A stretch of 64,000 bases of DNA from an uncultured Clostridium sp. (GTDB taxonomy: Bacteria > Bacillota > Clostridia > Clostridiales > Clostridiaceae). The notes beneath the pieces were generated by a model, which saw only the letters and a list, made by a program, of their open reading frames with translations, was not told the DNA's origin and made no database searches. The position numbers and the translations under genes were made by a program. Positions 24,821-32,450 of this stretch are shown here, piece after piece. Location: NCBI GenBank assembly GCA_902785295.1, contig CACZYK010000007.1, forward strand, positions 36,292 through 100,291, in the 5' to 3' direction. How positions within the stretch are numbered: the stretch's first letter is position 1; the number at the start of each line of letters is the position of its first letter.

Positions 24821-25405
24821 ATGAGAAAAACAATATTATTAGGAGTTAATGGAAGACAAATATATACAGGTGAATTTGAAATCAGAACACTTTGTCAAGG
24901 TGGAAAATACTTTTCAGCCTCTTTCAATATTGGTTTTGCTTTTGACATAAATAATACCGACAGTTGGGCAGAGGATTATTTTGAAGAATTGTGGAATAAT
25001 TCTGATGACGAAAGAAAATTAGAAATGTTGCAAGATGGAGACATAACCAAAGAAGAAGCAAGAAATAATTTTATCAATGATACTTACTATTATAGTGGGT
25101 ACAGAGCGTTTATTGATTGCTCTTGCACAGATTTTGAAGTTGATATGCCTAATGGTGATACCATCAACTTTGAAACTGAAAGTTGTGGTCAATGTGACAT
25201 TAGAAAACAGCCTAATTTTAAGAATACAGTATTCACAAATAAAGAAGCTGTATTCAAGTTACTTGAGTTTTGGGATAATTTTCATTTGAAAGAAATTTCA
25301 AAAGCTCAAGAAGAAGAAATTAATAATCTTCTTAATGAACTAGCTCCTTTTGAAGAGTGGGGAACTAAATTTGAAGACTTCATAAGTGACAATGTTAGAC
25401 TTTAA
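24821..25405 (+). CDS. Unknown protein of clostridial mobile elements
   Basis: 194 residues with mixed acidic and aromatic composition and several cysteines (DCSCTDFEV, ESCGQCD). AAAAGGTGGTAAT sets ATG 24821 as the start, rather than the GTG at 24809 within that site. No domain recognised. Its transcript runs toward the hammerhead-like ribozyme. Confidence 0.8.
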   Translation: MRKTILLGVNGRQIYTGEFEIRTLCQGGKYFSASFNIGFAFDINNTDSWAEDYFEELWNNSDDERKLEMLQDGDITKEEARNNFINDTYYYSGYRAFIDCSCTDFEVDMPNGDTINFETESCGQCDIRKQPNFKNTVFTNKEAVFKLLEFWDNFHLKEISKAQEEEINNLLNELAPFEEWGTKFEDFISDNVRL

Positions 25406-25427
25406 CTCTTGCAAATAATATAAAAAA

Positions 25428-25491
25428 GTCGAAACTAGCGTATTATTTACGCTAGTCCATGCAAGATGACAACTTGTATGCTGATGAAGAC
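25428..25491 (+). ncRNA. Hammerhead-like self-cleaving ribozyme (type II order)
   Basis: Elements appear in hammerhead order. GAA (25431-25433) follows GTC. Stem III is ACTAGCGTA/TACGCTAGT (25434-25442, 25448-25456), a perfect 9 bp. The cleavage base C25457 closes GUC. Stem I is CATGCAAG/CTTGTATG (25458-25465, 25473-25480) with one G-U pair. CTGATGA follows at 25481-25487. Stem II is open and short: GAC 25489-25491 with GTC 25428-25430, after one extra A at 25488. The extra base and the weak stem II are the doubtful points. It lies in the 5' leader of the gene at 25530. Confidence 0.7.
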
Positions 25492-25529
25492 AAGTCAAGA
25501 AAAATAATATAAATAAGGTGGTTGATAAT

Positions 25530-25805
25530 ATGAAAGACTTAGAAAAAATAATAAGTCTTAAAAGCTGTGAAAAAATTCTTTCACTAGCTTGTAAAAACGA
25601 TTATGAGATAGAACAGTTTGAAGGTGGCTTATTGGATAGCTATTTAATAAGCGATAACACAACTATTTCTATTAATAGGGCTAAGCCTAGAAGGTTTATA
25701 GCTATATTAGATGAATATGTCAATGAATGGACTAGTCAATTAAGACTGGTTCAAACAGACAACGAGGAAAAAATTAATGATATAAGAAAGATGTTAACAC
25801 GTTAG
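25530..25805 (+). CDS. Small unknown gene flanked by two ribozymes
   Basis: 91 residues beginning MKDLEKIISLKSCEKILS. AAGGTGGTTGATAAT sets the ATG at 25530. No domain recognised; predicted mixed alpha/beta. Its stop codon lies in the pseudoknot loop of the pistol ribozyme that follows, and a hammerhead-like ribozyme lies 38 bases before its start. Self-cleavage at both would release a short monocistronic RNA. Confidence 0.8.
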   Translation: MKDLEKIISLKSCEKILSLACKNDYEIEQFEGGLLDSYLISDNTTISINRAKPRRFIAILDEYVNEWTSQLRLVQTDNEEKINDIRKMLTR

Positions 25806-25877
25806 GGCGTGTATAAATAGAGCCTCAAGCCCTAAGCGTTATGACGATAGAAAAAAAATAATATCGTCATAGGTGGC
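25797..25877 (+). ncRNA. Pistol self-cleaving ribozyme
   Basis: All pistol elements are present with correct spacing. P1 is ACACG/CGTGT (25797-25801, 25808-25812) around the loop TTAGGG. Then come ATAAATAG (25813-25820), six variable bases, and AAGCCCTAAGCG (25827-25838), in which CCCTAA pairs with the loop as the pseudoknot. P3 is TATGACGAT/ATCGTCATA (25840-25848, 25863-25871). The conserved AGGTG follows at 25871-25875 and contains the expected G-U cleavage step. Cleavage of this copy has not been tested. Confidence 0.92.
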
Positions 25878-25950
25878 TAATGCCAAAAATATAATATAAA
25901 GAAGGGTGAAAAACAGTTAATAAAAACTTATAAAAAGTTATAAATTAGTG

Positions 25951-25979
25951 TTGACTTTTATAACTTTTGAATATAGAAT
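25951..25979 (+). promoter_or_regulatory. Promoter within the IS607 left end
   Basis: TTGACT (25951-25956), 17-bp spacer, TAGAAT (25974-25979), 20 bases ahead of tnpA. Confidence 0.7.
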
Positions 25980-25998
25980 AATATTGAGGTGATAGTTA

Positions 25999-26634
25999 AT
26001 GAGTAAATATTATTCTATAAATGAATTTTCAAAAATATTAGGAGTTTCAGCACAAACATTAAGAAACTGGGATAAAAACAACAAATTAAAACCACATCAT
26101 ACTTCTTCTAATGGTTATAGATATTATTCTCACGAACAATTAAATAAAGTAATGAATTTAAATCCAACACTAGATAGAAAAGTTATTGGATATTGTAGGG
26201 TATCTAGTCATAAACAAAAAGATGATTTAGAAAGACAAATAGAAAATATGAGGATGTATTTATTATCTCAAGGAAAACCATTTGAAATAATTAATGATAT
26301 AGGCAGTGGTATTAATTATAAAAAGAAAGGCTTAAGACAATTGTTAAAACTTATAACTCAAAATAAAGTTGAAAAAGTCGTGGTATTATACAAAGATAGA
26401 CTTTTAAGATTTGGTTTTGAATTAATTGAGTATATTGCAAGTTTATATAATTGTGAAATAGAAATAATTGATACTACTAAGAAGTCAGAACAGCAAGAAT
26501 TAGTTGAGGATTTAGTTCAAATAATAACAGTATTTAGTTGTAAATTACAAGGAAAACGAGCAAATAAAGCTAGAAAAATGGTTAAAGAATTAATAGAAGA
26601 AGGTGAAAATGATGATAAAGACATTAAAGATTAA
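25999..26634 (+). CDS. tnpA: IS607-type serine recombinase (TnpA)
   Basis: 211 residues. MerR-like helix-turn-helix at residues 5-60 (YYSINEFSKILGVSAQTLRNW). The resolvase domain starts GYCRVSSHKQKDDLERQ with the catalytic Ser and continues VVVLYKDRLLRFGFELI. GAGGTGATAGTTA precedes the ATG. The C-terminus overlaps the tnpB start. Looks intact. Confidence 0.93.
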   Translation: MSKYYSINEFSKILGVSAQTLRNWDKNNKLKPHHTSSNGYRYYSHEQLNKVMNLNPTLDRKVIGYCRVSSHKQKDDLERQIENMRMYLLSQGKPFEIINDIGSGINYKKKGLRQLLKLITQNKVEKVVVLYKDRLLRFGFELIEYIASLYNCEIEIIDTTKKSEQQELVEDLVQIITVFSCKLQGKRANKARKMVKELIEEGENDDKDIKD

Positions 26635-27659
26635 ACTAAAACCCAATAACAAACAAAAGACAAAAATGTTTCAAAATTATAAAAATGGTGGTAAGTTTAT
26701 TCAAGATAATATTTTAAGAAAAGAATTTACACAATTAAAAAAACAAGAAGAATATAAATGGCTATATTCAATAAGTAACAATGTTACTAAACAAGCTATT
26801 AAAGATGCTTGTTTGTCTTATAAAAGATTTTTTAAAGGACAAACTAAATTTCCTAAATTCAAAAGTAAAAAATTTGATAGACCAAGTTTTTATGTAGATA
26901 ATATAAAAATTAAATTTACAAGTACACATGTTAAATTAGAGATTAAATTGGATTAGACTTTGTGAAAAGAATAAAATTCCAACTAATTGTAAATATATAA
27001 ACCCACATGTAGTTTTTGATGGCATAGATTGGTTTATATGTGTTGGTATTGAATATGTTGATAATACAGAAATACCAAATAACAAAGGTATAGGAATAGA
27101 TTTAGGTGTCAAAGATTTAGCAATATGTTCTGATAAAAATACTTATAAAAATATAAACAAAACACACAAAATAAAAAAATTAGAAAAAATAAAACGTAGG
27201 TTGCAACGTAAAATAAGTAGAAAATACTTAAATAATAAGAAAGGAGATAGTTACTATAAAACAAGCAACATTATAAATCATAGACTAACTAATATCAGAG
27301 ATAATTATTTACATCAAACCACTTCTAAAATAATAAAACGAAAACCAAGTTTTATTGTAATAGAAGATCTAAATGTGAAAGGTATGATGAAGAATAAACA
27401 TTTATCTAAAGCAATTCAACAACAAAAGTTTTATGAGTTTCGTAGGCAATTAGAATATAAATGTAAATGGAACAATATAGAACTAAGAATTGTTGATAGA
27501 TTCTATCCTTCAAGTAAAATATGCCATTGTTGTGGCTCTATAAAAAAAGATTTAAAACTTAAAGATAGAATTTATAAATGTGATTGTGGTTATATTGAAG
27601 ATAGAGATTATAATGCAAGTCTTAATTTAAGAGATTGCAAAACTTATAATATAGCATAA
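26609..27659 (+). pseudogene. tnpB: TnpB, frameshifted
   Basis: The first frame runs to TAG 26954 (KTLKIKLKPNNKQKTKMF...). The protein resumes one frame over at about 26943 (NWIRLCEKNKIPTNC...) and continues to 27659. The second part has the RuvC-I Asp in IGIDLGVKDLAI, RuvC-II Glu in IVIEDLNVKG, a CxxC...CxC zinc finger (CHCCGS, CDCG) and the RuvC-III Asp in DRDYNASLNL. So this is a canonical TnpB, unlike the one at 14210, broken by a single indel of the +1 or -2 type. Confidence 0.88.
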
Positions 27660-27847
27660 ACAAGCATTTATAAGTATGTACGGATAGTTAGTTCGGAATT
27701 TACGCCTTTGGAGTATTATATCAAATGTGAGTAGTTTTAGGTTACTATTACAAAAACAGATACGTTGAAGAAGGAAATAAACATAAAAGTTAAATTTATA
27801 ACTTTTTATAAGTTTTATGTAACGGTTGAAATGAAGCAGAAAAAGAA

Positions 27848-28027
27848 ATGCAAAGTAGTAATATTTTACAAACAAAAATATTAAACATTGAATTTCTTTT
27901 GGGGAAATGGCATGAATTAATGGAAGTTCTTTTAAGGTTAGATTCTGTAGAATATATAAACATGGCAGGAAAAACCGAACCAACAAGAAAAAAATTATTA
28001 AAATTTATAGAAAAAATTTATAAATAA
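27848..28027 (+). CDS. Small unknown protein downstream of the IS607 insertion
   Basis: 59 residues, starting MQSSNILQTKILNIEFLLGK. The frame is open upstream to 27826 (NEAEKE) but has no good start or ribosome binding site there, so the 5' end was probably displaced by IS607 element 2. The residual ATG may be weakly used. Unknown function. Confidence 0.5.
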   Translation: MQSSNILQTKILNIEFLLGKWHELMEVLLRLDSVEYINMAGKTEPTRKKLLKFIEKIYK

Positions 28028-28040
28028 AGCAGGTGATAAT

Positions 28041-28322
28041 GTGGGAATAGAAAAATTTTACAAGGACAATTCAATAATACTTAATCAAGTATCACTAAAC
28101 GTCAAAAATGAATTGACTAGGTTATTGAAAAAATTAATAGAATTAAAGTATATTAAAGAAGTTAATACCAGCAACGTGAAGCTGGAATTAAATTTTTTTA
28201 ATAGTTTATGGATTACTGCCCATGGTATAAGAAAAAATTTACATTTAACCATACTAGAAAATGTTGAAAAAACAGAAGCTAAGACTATATGTAGATTTTT
28301 TGGCAGACCAAAGGAGGAGTAA
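28041..28322 (+). CDS. Small unknown protein
   Basis: 93 residues from GTG 28041, preceded by AGGTGATAAT. Charged and helical (VSLNVKNELTRLLKKLIELKYIKE in part). Unknown function. The region 28345-28370 after it holds AAGGCT/AGCCTT, a small hairpin without a T tract. Confidence 0.75.
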   Translation: MGIEKFYKDNSIILNQVSLNVKNELTRLLKKLIELKYIKEVNTSNVKLELNFFNSLWITAHGIRKNLHLTILENVEKTEAKTICRFFGRPKEE

Positions 28323-28384
28323 ACCTATGAAAAAAATTTTTAAAGTAAAAAAGGCTTGTATGAGCCTTTAAGGAGGGAGAAAAA

Positions 28385-28504
28385 ATGCTAGTATATTATT
28401 ATATTAAAACGGTTATAATTAGCTTATTAGCTATATATAGCTTATTTACAGTGGCTTATGTAGTAACTACTGTAATGAAGCATATTGAAATAAAAGAAGA
28501 CTAA
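28385..28504 (+). CDS. Small single-helix membrane protein
   Basis: 39 residues with one transmembrane helix (IISLLAIYSLFTVAYVVTTV). AAGGAGGGAG precedes the ATG. Confidence 0.65.
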   Translation: MLVYYYIKTVIISLLAIYSLFTVAYVVTTVMKHIEIKED

Positions 28505-28525
28505 AAGTTTTTAAGAAAAAATTTT

Positions 28526-28574
28526 AAAAATAATATAAAAAAGTATTGACAAATAAGAAAAAATATTATAAAAT
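28526..28574 (+). promoter_or_regulatory. Promoter with A-rich dispersed motif
   Basis: AATAATATAAAAAAGTA, then TTGACA (28546-28551), 17-bp spacer, TAAAAT (28569-28574). Confidence 0.78.
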
Positions 28575-28620
28575 ATAATTGTAAGGTAAAAGAAATAAAC
28601 AACACACACTCATTGGAAAA

Positions 28621-28707
28621 TATAAGCTGGAGCAAAGCTCCTTGCTTATACAAGACTATTAAAAAATAAAATTAGTAGTTTTATATAAGCAAAAAAACTT
28701 ATAACAC
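28621..28707 (+). promoter_or_regulatory. Structured leader with alternative TATAAGC/GCTTATA pairing
   Basis: A stable hairpin TATAAGC-GGAGC / GCTCC-GCTTATA (28621-28650) is followed by a second TATAAGC with its own partner CTTATA (about 28692-28707). The first GCTTATA can pair with either TATAAGC, so two folds compete upstream of the gene at 28745. Confidence 0.45.
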
Positions 28708-28744
28708 AATGAAAGAAAAAAATAATAAGGAAGGATGATGTATT

Positions 28745-29059
28745 ATGATAAAAAATTTAACTCCACATGATGTAAACATAGTTGAAGGAGGTAAAGTCAT
28801 TAAAACTTTTAAACCAGAAGGCTTAGTAAGATGTACTCAAAGCACTAAAGTAATAGGAGAAGTTGAAGGAATAAATATTACTTCAACCGTTTTTGGTGAC
28901 GTGGAAGGACTACCAGCAGAGGCAGAAGGAACTTACTATATAGTTAGTAGATTAGTTCTCAATGCTTGTAAAAGCAGGAATGATTTATTAGTACCTAATG
29001 AGCTTGTTAGGGACGATAAAGGTAATATTATAGGTTGTCAATCTTTAGCTAACAACTAG
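28745..29059 (+). CDS. Unknown protein of phages and mobile elements
   Basis: 104 residues. The N-terminal NLTPHDVNIVEGGKVIKTF and later YYIVSRLVLNAC, RNDLLVPNELVRDDKGNIIGC are typical of a family of about 100 residues found in phage and plasmid genomes; I know no function for it. GGAAGGATGATGT precedes the ATG. Confidence 0.82.
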   Translation: MIKNLTPHDVNIVEGGKVIKTFKPEGLVRCTQSTKVIGEVEGINITSTVFGDVEGLPAEAEGTYYIVSRLVLNACKSRNDLLVPNELVRDDKGNIIGCQSLANN

Positions 29060-29134
29060 GTTGATTAACTTATAATAAGACTTATAATAAGTATAAATAA
29101 AATAAAAAAGTAAAGAAAAAGGAAGGGTTATTAA

Positions 29135-29248
29135 GTGGATATATTAATAGGTATGATGTTAGTAATATTAGTAGTATTCATAGGAATTAATGTTTCTTAT
29201 GGTTTAGGATGGCTAATAGTGAAAGCTTGGAAATATTTTGTTCTCTAA
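29135..29248 (+). CDS. Small single-helix membrane protein
   Basis: 37 residues from GTG 29135 with GGAAGGG upstream. One transmembrane helix (MMLVILVVFIGINVSYGLG) and a basic end. Confidence 0.6.
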   Translation: MDILIGMMLVILVVFIGINVSYGLGWLIVKAWKYFVL

Positions 29249-29300
29249 AGAGTAGAGAATAAATACATATAAAAGAAAAAAAGGAAGGAATGAAGGAAGA

Positions 29301-29480
29301 ATGAAAAAAGAAAAAATTAAAAAGAACGTCATAAAGATGTTTGAAGAAAAAACAAGAGGGATAGAAAATAAGATTGAGTTAAAATCCCAATGGGATTTTC
29401 TAATACAAGATTTAATTGATAATAAGATTATAAGAAAGAATGAAGGAAAGAAGTTAAAGTACCCTTCAATATGTATGTAG
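29301..29480 (+). CDS. Small basic unknown protein
   Basis: 59 residues, lysine-rich (KKEKIKKNVIKMFEEKTRG). The purine-rich AAGGAAGGAATGAAGGAAGA precedes the ATG. Unknown. Confidence 0.6.
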   Translation: MKKEKIKKNVIKMFEEKTRGIENKIELKSQWDFLIQDLIDNKIIRKNEGKKLKYPSICM

Positions 29481-29509
29481 TAACAAAGCTAGTTAGAAAC
29501 TACAAAAAA

Positions 29510-29546
29510 TTTCCTTGCATACTCAATTAATTTGTATGCAAGGAAA
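29510..29546. terminator. Long perfect hairpin
   Basis: Perfect 13-bp arms (29510-29522, 29534-29546) with an 11-nt loop. The T run is on the minus-strand side (TTTTTT before 29510 when read on the minus strand), so on the plus strand it may be an RNA structure rather than a terminator. Confidence 0.5.
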
Positions 29547-29640
29547 AAATTAGTAGATTAAAGCATTAAATTAAATGTTGTAATGTGCTAATTAATAAGT
29601 GCTAAAAGTGTTAAGAAAATAAGATAAGGCAGGTGAATAT

Positions 29641-29748
29641 GTGAATCCAATTTATTTATATACGCAACTAATTATAGTTGCTGGAAGAATAGACCTAAAA
29701 AGAATTTTCGGTTTAATAAATATAGTAATACATTATTTTATGTTATAA
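29641..29748 (+). CDS. Possible small protein
   Basis: 35 residues from GTG 29641 with GGCAGGTGAATAT upstream. Partly hydrophobic (YLYTQLIIVAGRI). The good ribosome binding site is the main evidence. Confidence 0.4.
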   Translation: MNPIYLYTQLIIVAGRIDLKRIFGLINIVIHYFML

Positions 29749-29800
29749 TTATTTTATAATATAAATGGGAAAATTTTTAATTATAAGGAGATGGATATTT

Positions 29801-30109
29801 ATGATAAACTTAAACCATGAGGGGTTATTTATAAGTAAATTTAATTATGGAAAAACTCAAAATATTGAATGTAGATTAGGGAAAAAAATATACTACATTG
29901 ATATAGATAAAAATAGCAATTGTACTTTTTTAGATTTTTACAGAAAAATAAATGAGCGTAATAAATTTTCTAAATATACCAAAGAAGCAGAAAAAAGTTC
30001 TGTAACCGTTAAAAATAATGCAGTATTATTTAGAGAATTTTTTGAAAATATCTTAGAAATTGAAAAAGCACAAAGAATAATGAATAAGTATATTCAAGAG
30101 CTAGTTTAA
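29801..30109 (+). CDS. Unknown protein
   Basis: 102 residues from ATG 29801, preceded by AAGGAGATGG; the ATG at 29765 lacks a site. Basic, mixed fold, C-terminal helix (EIEKAQRIMNKYIQEL). A -10 TATAAT lies near 29752. Unknown. Confidence 0.75.
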   Translation: MINLNHEGLFISKFNYGKTQNIECRLGKKIYYIDIDKNSNCTFLDFYRKINERNKFSKYTKEAEKSSVTVKNNAVLFREFFENILEIEKAQRIMNKYIQELV

Positions 30110-30123
30110 AGGGGTGGTTTATA

Positions 30124-30300
30124 ATGAAAACTTTAAGTTATGTGTTGAGTTCAGAAGAAGAAATAGTTATCAATAAGGAATATTATTTTGGTCAGTTATG
30201 GGATGGTAACGGTGATGGTGAAAATGTAGTTTCTTTTGAGGTTGTTAAAAAAGCTAATGATATATTAGAAACAATAGTTAGAGTAACTGATATGTATTAA
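30124..30300 (+). CDS. Small acidic protein
   Basis: 58 residues, starting MKTLSYVLSSEEEIVINKEY, with AAAGGGGTGG upstream. The gene fits tightly between its neighbours. Unknown function. Confidence 0.65.
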   Translation: MKTLSYVLSSEEEIVINKEYYFGQLWDGNGDGENVVSFEVVKKANDILETIVRVTDMY

Positions 30301-30328
30301 TGTGAATAAATTTTAAGGAGTGATTAAT

Positions 30329-30799
30329 ATGAATATGAAAAAATTTTATAATGAAAAGGATTTAGCAGAATACTTAAACGCTAGTAAACAATATATAAAT
30401 GATGAAATACATGATTTTTTAGGTTGTCAAGGAAGTGAAATCTTCAAAAGTGAAAGTGACATCACTAGCGTAGATAGTTTTGAAAATGAAGGCTTTGATA
30501 TTAATGACTTCAACGTATATATCGCTAGTATCCCTAGTGGTGAAGATGAATGGAAACAAATATATTGTGTTGATGTTCTTTCTGGATTAATAGGAAAAAA
30601 ATGGGGAGAACTTTCAGCAGAATTAAAAGAAGATTTATTAAGTAATTGCAATCCAGTCGACAATATGTGCGAAACTGTGAAGGAAGGGGATTGCATTATA
30701 GATTTTCTTGAATATGAATATGTGAGCGTTTTAGGGGCTGTTAAAGATGGCGAGGTTGTTATAGATGATGAAGCTATTATTTATGATACTAGGGGATAA
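30329..30799 (+). CDS. Unknown acidic protein
   Basis: 156 residues from ATG 30329 with AAGGAGTGA upstream. Very acidic. Starts with a helical KFYNEKDLAEYLNASKQYIN that could be a degenerate helix-turn-helix. Unknown. Confidence 0.75.
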   Translation: MNMKKFYNEKDLAEYLNASKQYINDEIHDFLGCQGSEIFKSESDITSVDSFENEGFDINDFNVYIASIPSGEDEWKQIYCVDVLSGLIGKKWGELSAELKEDLLSNCNPVDNMCETVKEGDCIIDFLEYEYVSVLGAVKDGEVVIDDEAIIYDTRG

Positions 30800-30860
30800 A
30801 AAATAAGAACTAGAAAAAATTAACAGATATGTAAATAAATATAAAGAATAAATAAAAAGG

Positions 30861-30904
30861 CAATATAAAAAAGTATTGTCTTTTTTGTTGTCTTGTGCTA
30901 TAAT
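30861..30904 (+). promoter_or_regulatory. Promoter with A-rich dispersed motif
   Basis: CAATATAAAAAAGTA, then TTGTCT (30876-30881), 17-bp spacer, TATAAT (30899-30904). Confidence 0.82.
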
Positions 30905-30944
30905 TTAATCATAGAGAAAAATAAATTATAGGAGAGGATAACAG

Positions 30945-31721
30945 ATGGAAGTATTTAAAATTCAAGAAAGAATAATAAAGTGTAAAGAAAAAATAGAAAA
31001 AAGAATAGTAACAACAGAAAAACTAAGAAAGAGAATGAATAAGAAAAACTCAAAAGGGCTTTCAGAAAAAGAAATAGACGAAAGAAAAAATCAATTAATA
31101 GAAAAAGGTACTAACAGAACTAGAAAAGAAAATGAAGAGCTTGATAATCTATTTGATGTAAGTCTTTTATTTGAAAGCATAAGAGAAAGTGAAAAGAAAT
31201 ACAGAGAACTACAATTAACATTAGAGAACTGGAAAAATAAATTAATTATAGAACAACAGAAATTAGGAATAGTTGAATCAGCTCCCAAAATTATTTTAGA
31301 CTTCATGGAAGGCTGGAAGCAAAGAGCATATGAATATCAGTTAGAGCTTTTAAAAAGATATACTACAGTGATTAATAGTAAAGACTATAAGGAAGCAGAC
31401 TACAAAAAGCAATGTGAAATGAAACAATACTTTACAGAATTAACTATATCTTTGTATGATAAGCCTAAAGCTCAAAGGGAAAAATGGTTAAGTGAGATTT
31501 TAGAAAGAGAAAAAAATATAAAGATATTAGATTTATTGAACAGAGTAAATGATATTATAGGAACTATTATGGACGCTAGTAATCTATCAATAGGCTATAA
31601 AGGGGATATAGTAGGAACTATAGTAGGGGATAAGGGAAAGTGTAGAATAGAAACCATAGGGGCTGGAGGATATAATATACAATGTTATCATTTCAGAACC
31701 TTAATAAATAAAATAGATTAA
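30945..31721 (+). CDS. Conserved protein of Firmicutes mobile elements
   Basis: 258 residues. Long charged helices over residues 1-110, then a compact C-terminal domain (GYKGDIVGTIVGDKGKCR, IGAGGYNIQCYHFRTL) that I recognise from conjugative elements of Firmicutes, where the function is unknown. TAGGAGAGGATAACAG precedes the ATG. Confidence 0.82.
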   Translation: MEVFKIQERIIKCKEKIEKRIVTTEKLRKRMNKKNSKGLSEKEIDERKNQLIEKGTNRTRKENEELDNLFDVSLLFESIRESEKKYRELQLTLENWKNKLIIEQQKLGIVESAPKIILDFMEGWKQRAYEYQLELLKRYTTVINSKDYKEADYKKQCEMKQYFTELTISLYDKPKAQREKWLSEILEREKNIKILDLLNRVNDIIGTIMDASNLSIGYKGDIVGTIVGDKGKCRIETIGAGGYNIQCYHFRTLINKID

Positions 31722-31740
31722 TTTCTATTTTATTTATTAA

Positions 31741-31786
31741 AATATTATAAAAAAGTATTGACATATACCTAAACAAGTAATATAAT
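31741..31786 (+). promoter_or_regulatory. Promoter with A-rich dispersed motif
   Basis: AATATTATAAAAAAGTA, then TTGACA (31758-31763), 17-bp spacer, TATAAT (31781-31786). No gene follows before the next promoter at 31900; the short interval may be an RNA. Confidence 0.82.
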
Positions 31787-31880
31787 ATACTTGTAAAGAA
31801 AAATAAGAAGTTGGTTATAAGTTAATATATAATCTACTATAAAGAGGAAGTGACATAAAGAAGATAATAAAATAATTTAA

Positions 31881-31928
31881 AAAATAATATAAAAAAGTAT
31901 TGACAATTAACTTGATAAATGTTATACT
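31881..31928 (+). promoter_or_regulatory. Promoter with A-rich dispersed motif
   Basis: AATAATATAAAAAAGTA, then TTGACA (31900-31905), 17-bp spacer, TATACT (31923-31928). Confidence 0.85.
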
Positions 31929-31944
31929 TAATACATAGTAAAGG

Positions 31945-32008
31945 TTAAATATTGGTAGATAAAAACATACACTTTCCAATATTAAAAAGTGATGTATGGT
32001 AGTGAATA
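31945..32008 (+). promoter_or_regulatory. Predicted pseudoknotted leader
   Basis: AATATTGG pairs with CCAATATT (about 31950-31957 and 31975-31982). The loop segment CATACA pairs with TGTATG downstream (about 31993-31998), giving an H-type pseudoknot. It lies in the leader of the gene at 32052. No known class recognised. Confidence 0.45.
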
Positions 32009-32051
32009 ATTATTAAAAATATAAAAACAATATAAATAAGAGGTGTTTGAA

Positions 32052-32435
32052 ATGGAAATGAAGATTGATAAAGAGTTAAGAAATATTATAGAAGATAATG
32101 ACTGGAATATTACTTGTTGTGAGATTGATAATAATAATATTATTACACTAGACTTACAAACATATACTAATTATGATTGTAATTTTACTGTATCAATCTC
32201 ATATGAGATAAATTCAAATAAAGCCATAGAAAAAGAAAATTTAATTAATACCCTAATTGAATTTTATAACAATTTTGACGTATCATATGAAACTTACTTG
32301 TGGTTAGACGGTACGGGTCATGGTATAGATGGAGCACCTTATGATATGAAAGATGTATATGAAGACCAATTATATGCAATAGAACAACTTGATAAATTAA
32401 CAATAGAAATTAGTCAAAAATGGATTATAGATTAA
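32052..32435 (+). CDS. Conserved protein of mobile elements
   Basis: 127 residues from ATG 32052, preceded by AGAGGTGTTTGAA. The segment YETYLWLDGTGHGIDGAPYD and MKDVYEDQLYAIEQL is a pattern I recall from Firmicutes plasmids and conjugative elements. No known function. Confidence 0.8.
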   Translation: MEMKIDKELRNIIEDNDWNITCCEIDNNNIITLDLQTYTNYDCNFTVSISYEINSNKAIEKENLINTLIEFYNNFDVSYETYLWLDGTGHGIDGAPYDMKDVYEDQLYAIEQLDKLTIEISQKWIID

Positions 32436-32450
32436 AGGAAGTGTTTAAAA

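Larger units (their letters stand above)
25917..27820 (+). mobile_element. IS607-family element 2, tnpB broken
   Basis: Left end 25923-25946 (AAACTTATAAAAAGTTATAA) is mirrored by 27793-27816 at the right end. It contains a MerR-type serine recombinase and a frameshifted tnpB. The sequence from the tnpB stop to the right end (27660-27820) is the expected omega-RNA scaffold. It inserted just 5' of a small gene at 27848. The left end is shared with the scar at 47935 and with the end of the window. Confidence 0.85.
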
